16,351 nucleotides of DNA, taken from contig JARKQP010000051.1 in assembly GCA_029974875.1 (NCBI GenBank), positions 1 through 16,351 on the forward strand, written 5' to 3'. The position numbers and the translations under genes were made by a program. Source of the DNA: Mobilitalea sp. (GTDB taxonomy: Bacteria; Bacillota_A; Clostridia; Lachnospirales; Lachnospiraceae). Shown in pieces: positions 6,030-14,081 of the stretch; positions within the stretch are counted from its first letter, which is position 1; each line of letters begins with the position of its first letter. The notes beneath the pieces are model-generated. The model saw nothing but the letters and a program-made list of their open reading frames with translations. It did not search any database and had not been told where the DNA came from.

Positions 6030-6950
6030 ATGAAATCCATAATTGAAGTTAAGAACTTTACCAAGAAATATGGTGATTTTGTAGCCGTGAATGATATTTC
6101 CTTTGAGGTGGAGGAAGGAACTATTTTCGCATTTCTTGGACCTAACGGTGCCGGGAAGAGTACGACGATTAATACCTTATGTACCATATTTGAAAAGACC
6201 TCAGGCACTCTTATCATTGATGGGAAGGATGTCAGCACCAGAAAAAGTGATGTCAGGGCGGCCATCGGAGTGGTATTCCAGGATTCAACCCTGGACGCCA
6301 AGATGACAGTTGAGGAAAATCTCAAGCTGCATTGTGTATTTTATCATATACCTAAAAATGAAGTGGAGGAGCGGATTAGGTTTGTACTAAATTTAGTGGA
6401 TCTGGCGGGTGAAAGAAAAAAATTGGTCAGCGCCCTGTCCGGAGGCATGAAACGCCGTGTTGAAATTGCCCGGGGATTAATCCATTATCCGAAGGTATTA
6501 TTTCTGGACGAGCCTACGACGGGTCTTGATCCCCAGACGCGGTCCCATATCTGGGAATATATCAAAAAGCTTCAAAAGGAAAGGAATATAACCATTTTCC
6601 TGACGACCCATTACATGGAAGAAGCGGAGATCTGTAATAGGATTGCAATTATTGATGGCGGTGTCATCGTTGCCCATGATACACCCTATGCCTTGAAGAA
6701 AAAGTATACAAAGGATAAGGCATTTATTACGACGGAAAATGGAGAGGAGCTGGAGCAGCTGTTGCAGCGGTATCAGCTGGATTATACGAAAAAGGAAGGC
6801 TTTTATAAGGTGGATGCAGAGAACATTAACCCGCTTATGCAGGTGTTAAGTATGCAAAAGGATGTGATCACGGATATTGAGATTAAGAAGGGTACCTTTA
6901 ATGACGTGTTCCTGGAGATAACCGGGAAGAAGATACGGGAGGAGGCTTAA
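6030..6950 (+). CDS. ABC exporter ATP-binding protein (DrrA/CcmA-like)
   Basis: 306 aa. Walker A GPNGAGKST is at residues 37-45, the Q-loop at Q84 (VVFQDSTLD), the signature LSGGMKRR from 136, and Walker B with the catalytic glutamate in LFLDEPTTGLD (158-168). The H-loop follows in TTHYMEEAE. The FQDSTLD and SGGMKRR variants are typical of the DrrA group. The C-terminal 75 residues form the extra domain usual in this group. It forms a two-gene exporter with the permease that starts two bases after its stop codon. DrrAB-type transporters export drugs, lipids or peptides and often give self-protection; substrate unknown. The two-component genes that follow immediately suggest stress-responsive control. 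Confidence 0.93.
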   Translation: MKSIIEVKNFTKKYGDFVAVNDISFEVEEGTIFAFLGPNGAGKSTTINTLCTIFEKTSGTLIIDGKDVSTRKSDVRAAIGVVFQDSTLDAKMTVEENLKLHCVFYHIPKNEVEERIRFVLNLVDLAGERKKLVSALSGGMKRRVEIARGLIHYPKVLFLDEPTTGLDPQTRSHIWEYIKKLQKERNITIFLTTHYMEEAEICNRIAIIDGGVIVAHDTPYALKKKYTKDKAFITTENGEELEQLLQRYQLDYTKKEGFYKVDAENINPLMQVLSMQKDVITDIEIKKGTFNDVFLEITGKKIREEA

Positions 6951-6951
6951 T

Positions 6952-7788
6952 ATGCAGACAATAATAGCGTTATGGAAGAGAGGGCTGAAGGCCTTTGTCC
7001 GGAATAAGACCGGGCTGATATTCTCCCTGGTTTTTCCCTTTTTCTTTGTGTATGTATTTGGTGCAATCTTTAAAAATGAGTTCATAGATAACCCGATTGC
7101 CTATATGCTGTCCGGTGTTATTATAACTACGGTATTTGAAGGAGCCCTTAACCTGGCCTCCACGACCGTGGATGACATGGTAAGCGGCTTTATGAAGGAG
7201 GTACTTGTCTCTCCGGCAAAAAGGATAGCCGTAGCCATTGGGCAGTTACTTTCTGCGGCCACCGTTTCAACAATACAGGGTATTTTGATCCTTGTGCTCG
7301 GAATGTTCACCGGAATAAAATTTACAACCTGGATTACACCATTATGGGTATTGCTGGCGATGATTTGCGTTGGGCTGGTATTTTCCGGTGTTGGTTTATA
7401 TATGGCAACAATTGTGCGGAACGGACAGACCTTTCAGATTATCAAGACGGCGATCACCATGCCTCTGACCTTTTTGTCAGGTGCATACATTCCCATCGAT
7501 ATGCTGCCAGATGCGCTGAAATATATTTCGTATTTGAATCCCATGACCTATGCCACAGCCTTCTTCCGTATGATTGTGCTTGAAAAAACACAGCTTTCAA
7601 ACGCGGAGCTTGTAAAAGAAGGCTTAGCTATTAATATTAACGGCTTTGTCGTAGTGCCAGTGTTATCCTTTACTATTATTATGGCGATTGGGGCGGTGTT
7701 CTTAATCCTGGCAACCCGTTCCTTCATCAAGACGGATTTCTCGCGTTTGAACAGAAGTGCCAGTGATGCCAGTGCCCTGTGGGGATAG
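6952..7788 (+). CDS. ABC-2 type permease (DrrB-like)
   Basis: 278 aa with six hydrophobic segments (roughly 21-42, 49-70, 95-122, 126-148, 160-183 and 228-248) and the ABC-2 signature region before the fifth (MPLTFLSGAYIPIDMLPDALKY, nucleotides about 7459-7524), including the usual LSG and P-x-x-x-L-P pattern. It supplies the membrane part of the exporter whose ATPase lies just upstream. The start uses GGAGG inside the end of the ATPase gene, so the two are translationally coupled. Only 12 nt separate it from the response regulator, so all four genes 6030-9658 probably form one transcript. Confidence 0.92.
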   Translation: MQTIIALWKRGLKAFVRNKTGLIFSLVFPFFFVYVFGAIFKNEFIDNPIAYMLSGVIITTVFEGALNLASTTVDDMVSGFMKEVLVSPAKRIAVAIGQLLSAATVSTIQGILILVLGMFTGIKFTTWITPLWVLLAMICVGLVFSGVGLYMATIVRNGQTFQIIKTAITMPLTFLSGAYIPIDMLPDALKYISYLNPMTYATAFFRMIVLEKTQLSNAELVKEGLAININGFVVVPVLSFTIIMAIGAVFLILATRSFIKTDFSRLNRSASDASALWG

Positions 7789-7800
7789 GAGATATAAGCT

Positions 7801-8508
7801 ATGGATTATAAATGCCTGATTGTGGATGATGAAAAGGAATTAGCTGAGAGTACCTGTGAATATTTCAATCTGTTTGACCTGGAAACACATTATGTGCTGT
7901 CCTACCAGGAATGCCTTGAGTTTTTTAAAGGGAATAGGGCGGAATTGATTCTGCTAGACATCAATCTGGCAGAGCGGTCAGGCTTTGATTTATGCAAGGA
8001 GCTAAGGAAAACCATGGATATCCCCATTTTATTTATCAGTGCCAGAAGCAGTAATGACGATATTCTTTTGGCACTGAATATTGGCGGGGATGACTATATA
8101 CAAAAGCCCTATACCCTAAGTGTATTATTGGCTAAGGTAAAGGTTGTGCTCAAACGGATGGACAGTATGCAAAGGTCCGGACCGGCGGAAAGGGATCGGA
8201 ATGAACCTTCCTGGGTAGGAAATCAGGATATTCATATTGACGGGAAGGCAGGCAAGGTGTACAAAAGGGGACTTGAGGTGCCTATGAAGGGTATGGAATT
8301 TAAGCTTCTAAGCTATCTGCTGCAGAATAAGGGACGGATTGTTCCGAAGGAAGAATTGTTTGACCATGTCTGGGAGGATGCCTTCACCGGTGACAGCACC
8401 TTAAATGTACATATCAGGCATCTTAGGGAAAAGCTTGAGAATAACCCCAATGAGCCGGTACACATTAAGACGGTATGGGGACGGGGCTACTGCTATGAAG
8501 AAGATTAA
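7801..8508 (+). CDS. OmpR-family response regulator
   Basis: 235 aa. The receiver domain (about 4-118) has the acidic pair D9-D10, phosphoacceptor D53 (LILLDINL), S80 and K102 (IQKPY). The C-terminal winged helix (about 135-233) shows the family pattern: an MKGMEFKLLSYLLQNKGR stretch, the EELFDHVW segment, the recognition helix STLNVHIRHLREKLE and the closing wing VWGRGYCYE. Phosphorylation by the downstream kinase should activate DNA binding. Start: AGGAGAT lies 8 nt upstream. Its end overlaps the kinase start by 14 nt. Likely targets are the flanking ABC operons; the phased TTAAG repeats before 9799 are one candidate site. Confidence 0.95.
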   Translation: MDYKCLIVDDEKELAESTCEYFNLFDLETHYVLSYQECLEFFKGNRAELILLDINLAERSGFDLCKELRKTMDIPILFISARSSNDDILLALNIGGDDYIQKPYTLSVLLAKVKVVLKRMDSMQRSGPAERDRNEPSWVGNQDIHIDGKAGKVYKRGLEVPMKGMEFKLLSYLLQNKGRIVPKEELFDHVWEDAFTGDSTLNVHIRHLREKLENNPNEPVHIKTVWGRGYCYEED

Positions 8509-9658
8509 ACGGACAGGTATCCTATGTATCAGCATTATGATAGCTTTGGTTTCCCTGGGCATCTGGGGGATGGATTCATTACATAGCATTAAAAATGAGC
8601 CGGATCCGGTGCAGGCCAATGACCTAATAAAAACCCTGGAGGAAGAAGGGGAAGGCTCGCCCAAGGTGCTTGAGCTGAAGGAAAGATATGGATTGGAATA
8701 CCGTTATCTTGACGGCAGGCTGTTGGTTTATCCGGATACCTCCTCAGGACAAAGGCTCCAATATCGGGCCGGTGGGGTAATTATGGCTGTTACCACCATG
8801 ATAGCAGCGTGCTTCATAATTTACCATATTCATTATATGCAAAAGAATATCCTTAAGCCCTTTGAGAAGATGCAGCAGTTTGCCGCAGAGGTGGCAGCAG
8901 GTAATTTGGATACGCCCCTTACGATGGACAGGAATCATTTGTTTGGCGCCTTTACGGAAAGCTTTGATCTTATGCGCGAAGAATTGGCCGCTGCCAGGGA
9001 GAGTGAGAGGAAGGCAAACGAAAGCAAGAAGGAGCTGGTGGCTTCCTTAAGCCATGATGTGAAAACACCCCTTGCCTCAATCAAGGCCATGGCAGAAGTT
9101 TTGTGCGTGAAGACTCTGGATGCTGCGGTTGTTGCAAAGCTGGAGATGATTAACCGGAAGGCAGACCAGATTGAGGTGCTGATTAATAATTTATTTCATG
9201 CAACCCTGGAGGAGATCCAGGAGTTAAGGGTAATACCCGGGGATCTGGAAAGTATGGAGCTTGTAACACTGCTTCAGAATGCTGATTTTAACCATCAAAT
9301 ACAAGAATACCAGATGCAGGAATGCCTGGTTGAGGTGGATCCCTTAAGGCTGCAGCAGGTGTTTGATAACCTGGTCAGCAATTCCTACAAATATGCAAAT
9401 ACAGAAATTACAGTAGAAACTTATATTGAAGGACAGTATCTCTGTATCATAATCAAAGACTATGGAAGTGGGGTCAGCAGAGAGGATTTGCCCCTGTTAA
9501 AACAGAAATACTTCCGGGGAGCAAATAGTGGGGGCGAGGGCGGTGCCGGGATTGGCTTATATATATCGGATTATTTTATGGGAAAAATGAACGGGTTTTT
9601 AGAATTAGAGAATGATTCCGACGGGTTTAAAGCTGTTGTTGGATGTAAATTGTTATAG
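8495..9658 (+). CDS. Sensor histidine kinase
   Basis: 387 aa from ATG 8495. The open frame extends upstream to 8405 but only inside the regulator gene. The MKKIKR start followed by a membrane segment, and GGGG-rich bases upstream, support 8495. TM1 is about 7-25; a short extracellular loop of some 65 residues follows; TM2 is about 93-114; then come a HAMP linker (117-167), the H-box SLSHDVKTP with H187, N-box NLVSN (292-296), G1 DYGSG (322-326) and G2 GGAGIGLYIS (349-358). The loop is short, with no recognisable ligand domain, as in kinases that sense through a partner transporter or at the membrane face. It pairs with the regulator upstream. Confidence 0.94.
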   Translation: MKKIKRTGILCISIMIALVSLGIWGMDSLHSIKNEPDPVQANDLIKTLEEEGEGSPKVLELKERYGLEYRYLDGRLLVYPDTSSGQRLQYRAGGVIMAVTTMIAACFIIYHIHYMQKNILKPFEKMQQFAAEVAAGNLDTPLTMDRNHLFGAFTESFDLMREELAAARESERKANESKKELVASLSHDVKTPLASIKAMAEVLCVKTLDAAVVAKLEMINRKADQIEVLINNLFHATLEEIQELRVIPGDLESMELVTLLQNADFNHQIQEYQMQECLVEVDPLRLQQVFDNLVSNSYKYANTEITVETYIEGQYLCIIIKDYGSGVSREDLPLLKQKYFRGANSGGEGGAGIGLYISDYFMGKMNGFLELENDSDGFKAVVGCKLL

Positions 9659-9700
9659 TCCGCATTCGGCAGCTTGAGCGCCATACCCAAGTCTGGGAAA

Positions 9701-9751
9701 TTAAGAAAGAATGATACTGACAGCCAGTCTTTCGGTTAAGGAATAATTAAG
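9701..9751 (+). promoter_or_regulatory. Phased TTAAG repeats before the FtsX-type ABC operon
   Basis: TTAAG occurs at 9736-9740 and 9747-9751, exactly 11 bp apart, and once more at 9701-9705. Direct half-sites one helical turn apart are what OmpR-family regulators bind, so this is a candidate operator for the regulator encoded just upstream. No strong -35/-10 pair is seen between 9659 and 9798, which would fit an activated promoter. Confidence 0.4.
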
Positions 9752-9798
9752 AATTATACAAGAAACGGATAAAGTATAGCGGCCCGCCAGGTGATAAT

Positions 9799-10611
9799 AT
9801 GGTGTCAGAAAACAAAAACAGAAAGGGCTTTAAGGAAAGCTGGAAGAGGGAGTTTATGAGAACGATATTATCAACCAAAAAGCTATGCAAGACATTTTCC
9901 AACGGCGGTGTGCAGCAGCATGTTTTAAAAAATATGGATCTGGAGATTTATGAAGGAGATTTCACAATTATCATGGGATCCTCAGGAGCAGGTAAATCTA
10001 CGTTAATGTACTGTCTTTCCGGGATGGACCGGCCAACCCTGGGGCAGATCTTTTACCGGGATATGGATATTTCCAAATATTCAGAGGACCAGCTGGCAGT
10101 TTTCCGCAGGGAGAATTGTGGCTTTGTTTTCCAGCAGATATATCTGGTCGATAAAATGAGTGTTATGGATAATGTTTTAGCCAGCGGTCTGCTGGTTAAT
10201 AACAAAAAGACTAACGTAGTCCAAAAGGCAGCAGAGCTATTTGCCAGGGTGAATATCGAGGAGAGCCTGCAAAGGAAGTTTCCCTCCCAATTATCAGGGG
10301 GAGAGCAGCAGAGGGTGGCAATTGTCAGAGGCTTGATTAATAAACCGGGAATTCTGTTTGCGGATGAGCCTACCGGTGCCTTAAATTCCAGCAATTCGGA
10401 AGCGGTGCTGGATGTTTTCTCAGAGTTCCACAGGGAAGGCCAGAGCATCGTTGCGGTTACCCATGACCTAAGGACGGCACTTCGGGGTAACAGGGTCATT
10501 TATCTGAAGGATGGCCGGATCTCCGGTGAATGTATGCTTGGGAGCTACCATAAGGAGGATGAAGCCCGCAGATCGGAGCTGATGGCCTTCTTAACAGAGA
10601 TGGGGTGGTAA
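9799..10611 (+). CDS. ABC transporter ATP-binding protein (MacB/LolD type)
   Basis: 270 aa. Walker A GSSGAGKST is at residues 60-68, Q-loop at Q112-Q113 (GFVFQQIYLVD), signature LSGGEQQR at 165-172, Walker B/Glu in LFADEPTGAL (186-195), and the H-loop in AVTHD. The FQQ and DEPTGAL patterns mark the LolD/MacB group that works with FtsX-type permeases. Two starts are possible. ATG 9799 has AGGTGAT, an excellent match to the anti-Shine-Dalgarno, 5 nt upstream. ATG 9856 (MRTILSTKKL) has GAGGGAG close by and matches where the family normally begins; it would give 251 aa. The permease ATG follows the stop by two bases. Such pairs drive mechanotransmission or peptide-resistance functions rather than simple transport. 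Confidence 0.92.
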   Translation: MVSENKNRKGFKESWKREFMRTILSTKKLCKTFSNGGVQQHVLKNMDLEIYEGDFTIIMGSSGAGKSTLMYCLSGMDRPTLGQIFYRDMDISKYSEDQLAVFRRENCGFVFQQIYLVDKMSVMDNVLASGLLVNNKKTNVVQKAAELFARVNIEESLQRKFPSQLSGGEQQRVAIVRGLINKPGILFADEPTGALNSSNSEAVLDVFSEFHREGQSIVAVTHDLRTALRGNRVIYLKDGRISGECMLGSYHKEDEARRSELMAFLTEMGW

Positions 10612-10613
10612 CC

Positions 10614-12962
10614 ATGGGAAAATATACGGTATTAATGGGATATTATTTCAGGAAGAACAGGGGGCAATATATTTCTTTTTGCTTTATTGTTGCGATTTCC
10701 GCTGCCATATTCAGTATGGGACTGATCACCATATTAAACTTTGGAGAGATGTATGAAAGGAAGTTTGAACAATATCACTGTGCGGACGTTTATTATACGT
10801 TGTTTGACTTTGACTGGCCGATGGGGCTGGTGGAGCAGACAGAAAAGCTGGATGGGGTTACGAAGGTGGAGACGAGAAGTAATATCATGCTATCCGGCGC
10901 GTCTACCTATGGAAACACGGGTAATACCCTGACCCATATTTTCTTCGATATGGATGAGGCACATACGATGAATATCCTGGAACCGGTGGGAGATACCCTG
11001 GAGTTGGACAGTGTCGATAATCCCATTTATATATCTTACTGGATCAAAGCGAGTGGCTGCAGGCTGGGGGACAGGTATCAGTTTGTTTCCGGTGATATTA
11101 CCTATAGCTTCACTATCGCGGGCTTTGTAGAGGATATCATGTATGGGAATAATAATTGCGGAAATATCGGCGTCTATCTTCCAGGGGATGATTTTGCCCG
11201 AATGTATAACAGGGTGGATGCAAATACCCATGCCACTACCCTATGCATTGGGTTGAAGGATAAACAGGATGGAAAGAAGATATTTACCGGGATAGTGCAT
11301 GGCCTGTCCGGTAATTTATCCTATAATTATGAATATACCTTCGGTTATTTTGAATTAAGCCAAAGGAACAGGACTGTTACAGCTACGATAGTAGCCTCGG
11401 TGCTGGTAGCATTTTCACTCATCCTCGTTGTTATTACGATGATGGTAATTAATTTCAGGATCAAAAGCAGCATAGAGGAAGAGCTGCAGAATATGGGTAT
11501 CTTGAAAGCGGTAGGTTATAGAAGCAGGCAGGTAGTGCTGTCAGTGGCATTTCCTTATATTTTACTGGCAGGTATCTTTATACCGGTGGGAATACTGGGG
11601 TCGTATTTGCTCCTGCCCATGGTGGAGGAGGTTTTTGAACAGCTTGCGGGATTAAGCTGGAAGCAAAGCTTTGATCCGGTGTCTGCCTCCTTTATTATGG
11701 CAGTAATAATAGGGCTGGTAGCGCTGACCACGTTATTGTCAGCGGGCAGGATCCGCAGGCTGCATGCGATAGAGGCGTTAAGAAGTGGCATCAAGCATCA
11801 CAATTTTAAGAGGAATTTCTTCCCCTTAGCTGAGGCGGGGTGGGGAATCCATGCTGCAATGGCGGCGAAAAATTTCTTCGATGGCATAAAGCAGAATATT
11901 TTTCTGTTCATTATTTTAGCTGTTATGACCTTTGCGGGAATTTACTCAGGAAGCGGATTGTATAATTCGATGATCCGCACCGACAGATTCATACGGGTCA
12001 TGAGCGAGGAGAATGCAACGGTAACCTTAAAGACCTTTACCCATGAACAGTCGGAGGAAATTCTGGAGGAGCTTCAAGGGGATAGCCGGGTTGAGAAAGC
12101 ATTTTATTATGATACTGAGAATGTATTGATCGATGACCAGAGTACAGCGGTGTTTATTATAAAGGATTATAATAAATTGGATAACGAGCTTTGTTATGAA
12201 GGGAGAATTCCTTTGCATGACAATGAGATTACCTTGGGCTCATCCCTGGCGGAGAAGATGAAGCTAAAGACGGGTGATGTGGTCACCGTGGCTTATGGAA
12301 AGCAGAGGCTTGATTATCTGATCGTTGGCTTGCTGCAGGCACCGAATTACAATGGTGTAGCATGTGAGATGACACCGGAGGGCTTTAAGAGATTGAGGGA
12401 GGAGTTTGAACCGTCAACGGTTTATATCTATCTGGTGGATCCCTCCAAATCGTCGGCCTTTGTGGATGATATGATTAAGGCTTACGGCCATAACCTGGCT
12501 GCTTACACTGATGTCCAGGCTATGATGAAAGAGGGCTTTGGAAATTTTATTCCGCTGACTACCATGATGATCGGGACGATCAGCATCATTGTACTGATAT
12601 TAGTTGCAGCTATCCTGTATATGATCATAAAGACAATGATTACCCACAGGAATCAGGAGCTGGGTATCCTAAAAGCCCTTGGATTTACAACGGGGCAATT
12701 AATGCTCCAGATATCCGGCAGCTTATTGCCGGTAATCCTGGCAGGCACCCTGGCAGGGGGAATACTGGGACAGTTTTATGTGGATAAGGTGTGGCTGGCA
12801 TGCTTTTATTCCCTGGGAGTAAGAAAATTAAGCTTAGGAATTCCGGGGCTTTGGAGTGTATGCATTGTCATCTTTTTAGCAGCCTTTTCCTTGTCAGTCT
12901 CGATTCTCATGGCCAGAAGGATAAAGAAGATTGCTGCTACCCAACTAATTAAGGAATGTTAA
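10614..12962 (+). CDS. FtsX-like ABC permease with two large extracellular domains
   Basis: 782 aa from ATG 10614 (two bases after the ATPase stop, with GGGGTGG upstream); a GTG at 10605 is less likely. Hydrophobic segments: about 19-41, 254-283, 306-335, 353-380, 428-450, 645-676, 696-722 and 743-770. This gives the duplicated layout TM, extracellular domain (about 42-253), three TM; then TM, extracellular domain (about 451-644), three TM. Both three-TM blocks show the FtsX pattern, with LGILKALGF in the second and MGILKAVGY in the first. Family members couple ATP hydrolysis in the cytoplasm to work outside, such as peptide or lipoprotein handling. The coding frame stays open for 56 codons after the TAA stop, through the repeat array that follows (see the repeat entry). 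Confidence 0.93.
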   Translation: MGKYTVLMGYYFRKNRGQYISFCFIVAISAAIFSMGLITILNFGEMYERKFEQYHCADVYYTLFDFDWPMGLVEQTEKLDGVTKVETRSNIMLSGASTYGNTGNTLTHIFFDMDEAHTMNILEPVGDTLELDSVDNPIYISYWIKASGCRLGDRYQFVSGDITYSFTIAGFVEDIMYGNNNCGNIGVYLPGDDFARMYNRVDANTHATTLCIGLKDKQDGKKIFTGIVHGLSGNLSYNYEYTFGYFELSQRNRTVTATIVASVLVAFSLILVVITMMVINFRIKSSIEEELQNMGILKAVGYRSRQVVLSVAFPYILLAGIFIPVGILGSYLLLPMVEEVFEQLAGLSWKQSFDPVSASFIMAVIIGLVALTTLLSAGRIRRLHAIEALRSGIKHHNFKRNFFPLAEAGWGIHAAMAAKNFFDGIKQNIFLFIILAVMTFAGIYSGSGLYNSMIRTDRFIRVMSEENATVTLKTFTHEQSEEILEELQGDSRVEKAFYYDTENVLIDDQSTAVFIIKDYNKLDNELCYEGRIPLHDNEITLGSSLAEKMKLKTGDVVTVAYGKQRLDYLIVGLLQAPNYNGVACEMTPEGFKRLREEFEPSTVYIYLVDPSKSSAFVDDMIKAYGHNLAAYTDVQAMMKEGFGNFIPLTTMMIGTISIIVLILVAAILYMIIKTMITHRNQELGILKALGFTTGQLMLQISGSLLPVILAGTLAGGILGQFYVDKVWLACFYSLGVRKLSLGIPGLWSVCIVIFLAAFSLSVSILMARRIKKIAATQLIKEC

Positions 12963-12982
12963 GGCGGACTAAGGAATGCCAA

Positions 12983-13117
12983 CTATAGTAAAACTACTTA
13001 TAGTGAAACTACTTATAGTGAAACTACTCACAGTAAAACTACCTATAGTAAAACTACCTATAGTGAAACCATCCATAGTGAAACCATCCATAGTGAAACC
13101 ACCCATAGCAAAACCGC
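12983..13117 (+). repeat. Nine tandem copies of a 15-bp unit
   Basis: Units start at 12983, 12998, 13013, 13028, 13043, 13058, 13073, 13088 and 13103, each exactly 15 bp. Early copies read TTATAGTGAAACTAC and late ones CCATAGTGAAACCAT, and every difference between copies is a transition. The unit length is five codons and two frames are open. One is in phase with the permease and, after its TAA, would give (Y/H)-S-(K/E)-T-(T/I) repeats until TGA at 13128. The other starts at ATG 12976 with AAGGCGG upstream and gives a 48-residue I-V-K-(L/P)-x protein ending at 13122. Neither can be shown to be translated. It is not CRISPR: there are no spacers. Confidence 0.92.
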
Positions 13118-13129
13118 TCTGATACTTTG

Positions 13130-13181
13130 AAATAACCCCTTTTGTTAGACAAAACCGAGTCTAAGGAAAGGGGTTATTTTT
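13130..13181 (+). terminator. Strong intrinsic terminator after the FtsX operon and repeat array
   Basis: A perfect 13-bp outer stem joins 13130-13142 and 13167-13179 (AAATAACCCCTTT with AAAGGGGTTATTT). An inner 6-bp stem, TTAGAC/GTCTAA (13145-13150, 13159-13164), closes an 8-nt loop. The stem runs into TTTTT at 13177-13181. It ends the transcript from the ABC genes and isolates the next two-component system. Confidence 0.88.
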
Positions 13182-13235
13182 GAGAGGGTGGTTTTGCATG
13201 TATGTACTAAAATATTTTTTTAAAAGAACCAATTA

Positions 13236-13270
13236 ATCTTCATTTGAAATTCAAACGGGCGTGCTATAAT
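13236..13270 (+). promoter_or_regulatory. Promoter and likely autoregulatory site of the second two-component system
   Basis: TGCTATAAT (13262-13270) is an extended -10; TTGAAA (13244-13249) is the -35 with a short 15-bp spacer. The -35 lies in the palindrome TTTGAAATTCAAA (13243-13255) and is preceded by ATCTTCAT (13236-13243), the same 8-mer found twice before the downstream ABC gene. The leader to the regulator start is about 100 nt and contains the dyad AGAAGCTTCT (13297-13306). Confidence 0.6.
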
Positions 13271-13373
13271 TGATTTGATAGGGGAAGTTAAGTTCAGAAG
13301 CTTCTTATGAAACGGGATGAAATTTGCTATATCAAGATGCAATTACCTAAATGTAATTAAAGCAGGAAAGGAA

Positions 13374-14081
13374 ATGTGGACAATGCAAAATAAACAATAC
13401 CATGTGCTATTTCTTGAAGACGAACCAACGATTCGGGAGGTTCTAAAAGAATATATGAGCATCTCCGGTTATCATGTAACAGAGACGGAAAATGGGGACG
13501 CTGCCATTATGTTATTAAATAAATATACCTTTGATATTGCCGTATTAGATATCATGGTGCCCGGTGCCGGTGGTCTTGAGGTATTAAGCCATATCAAGGA
13601 TCATTATCCGCAAACAGCTACCATAATGCTTACTGCATTAGAGGATGAAAAAACACAGGTGGACGCCTTTAACCGCTATGCAGATGACTATGTAATTAAA
13701 CCGGTTTCTCCCATTATATTATTAAAAAGAATGGAAACGATTTTACGCCGTACAAAACAAAGCGTTTCCAATTCAAAGGCCGCCTGTGGCCTTACCTTTG
13801 AGGAAGAAGCTTACCAGGCCTATTATAACGGCAGTCCCTTACCCCTTACATTAAGCGAATACCTGCTATTGCAAACCTTATATAAGGAGCCAAACCGTGT
13901 TTTTAACCGGGAGCAGTTAATACTTCGTATTTTTAATGAGGATTATATCGGGAATGACCGTATTATCGATGCACATATTAAAAACCTTAGAAAGAAATTA
14001 CCGGTACCCTGCATTAAAACCGTAATAGGCATCGGTTATCAGTTTGATAAAGAAGGAGCAGCCCATGAAGCTTATTCATAA
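13374..14081 (+). CDS. OmpR-family response regulator (second system)
   Basis: 235 aa from ATG 13374. The open frame reaches back to 13317, but AGGA lies 6 nt before 13374; ATG 13383 (MQNKQYHVLFLEDEP) is also possible. The receiver has the acidic cluster E15-D16-E17, phosphoacceptor D59 (AVLDIMVPG), the T of MLTALEDE and the K of YVIKP. The C-terminal winged helix shows LTLSEYLLLQTLYKEP, the REQLILRIF segment, the recognition helix DRIIDAHIKNLRKKL and the wing GIGYQF. The last 17 nt overlap the kinase gene. Its predicted sites are the 11-bp-phased ATCTTCAT boxes at 15721-15773 and the promoter upstream of itself. Confidence 0.94.
   Translation: MWTMQNKQYHVLFLEDEPTIREVLKEYMSISGYHVTETENGDAAIMLLNKYTFDIAVLDIMVPGAGGLEVLSHIKDHYPQTATIMLTALEDEKTQVDAFNRYADDYVIKPVSPIILLKRMETILRRTKQSVSNSKAACGLTFEEEAYQAYYNGSPLPLTLSEYLLLQTLYKEPNRVFNREQLILRIFNEDYIGNDRIIDAHIKNLRKKLPVPCIKTVIGIGYQFDKEGAAHEAYS

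Noticed and set aside
8405..8494. Upstream extension of the first histidine kinase
   Set aside because: These 30 codons lie wholly inside the winged-helix part of the regulator gene; ATG 8495 gives the normal MKK-type start before the first membrane segment.
9688..9699. Terminator between the first kinase and the FtsX-type ABC operon (CCCA-AGTC-TGGG)
   Set aside because: The stem is only 4 bp and no T-run follows.
12983..13117. CRISPR array
   Set aside because: The units are 15 bp and directly abut each other with no unique spacers, and no cas genes are present; it is a simple tandem repeat.
13317..13373. Longer N-terminus for the second response regulator
   Set aside because: It would add 19 residues before the receiver domain, with no family parallel and no ribosome site; starts at 13374 or 13383 fit better.
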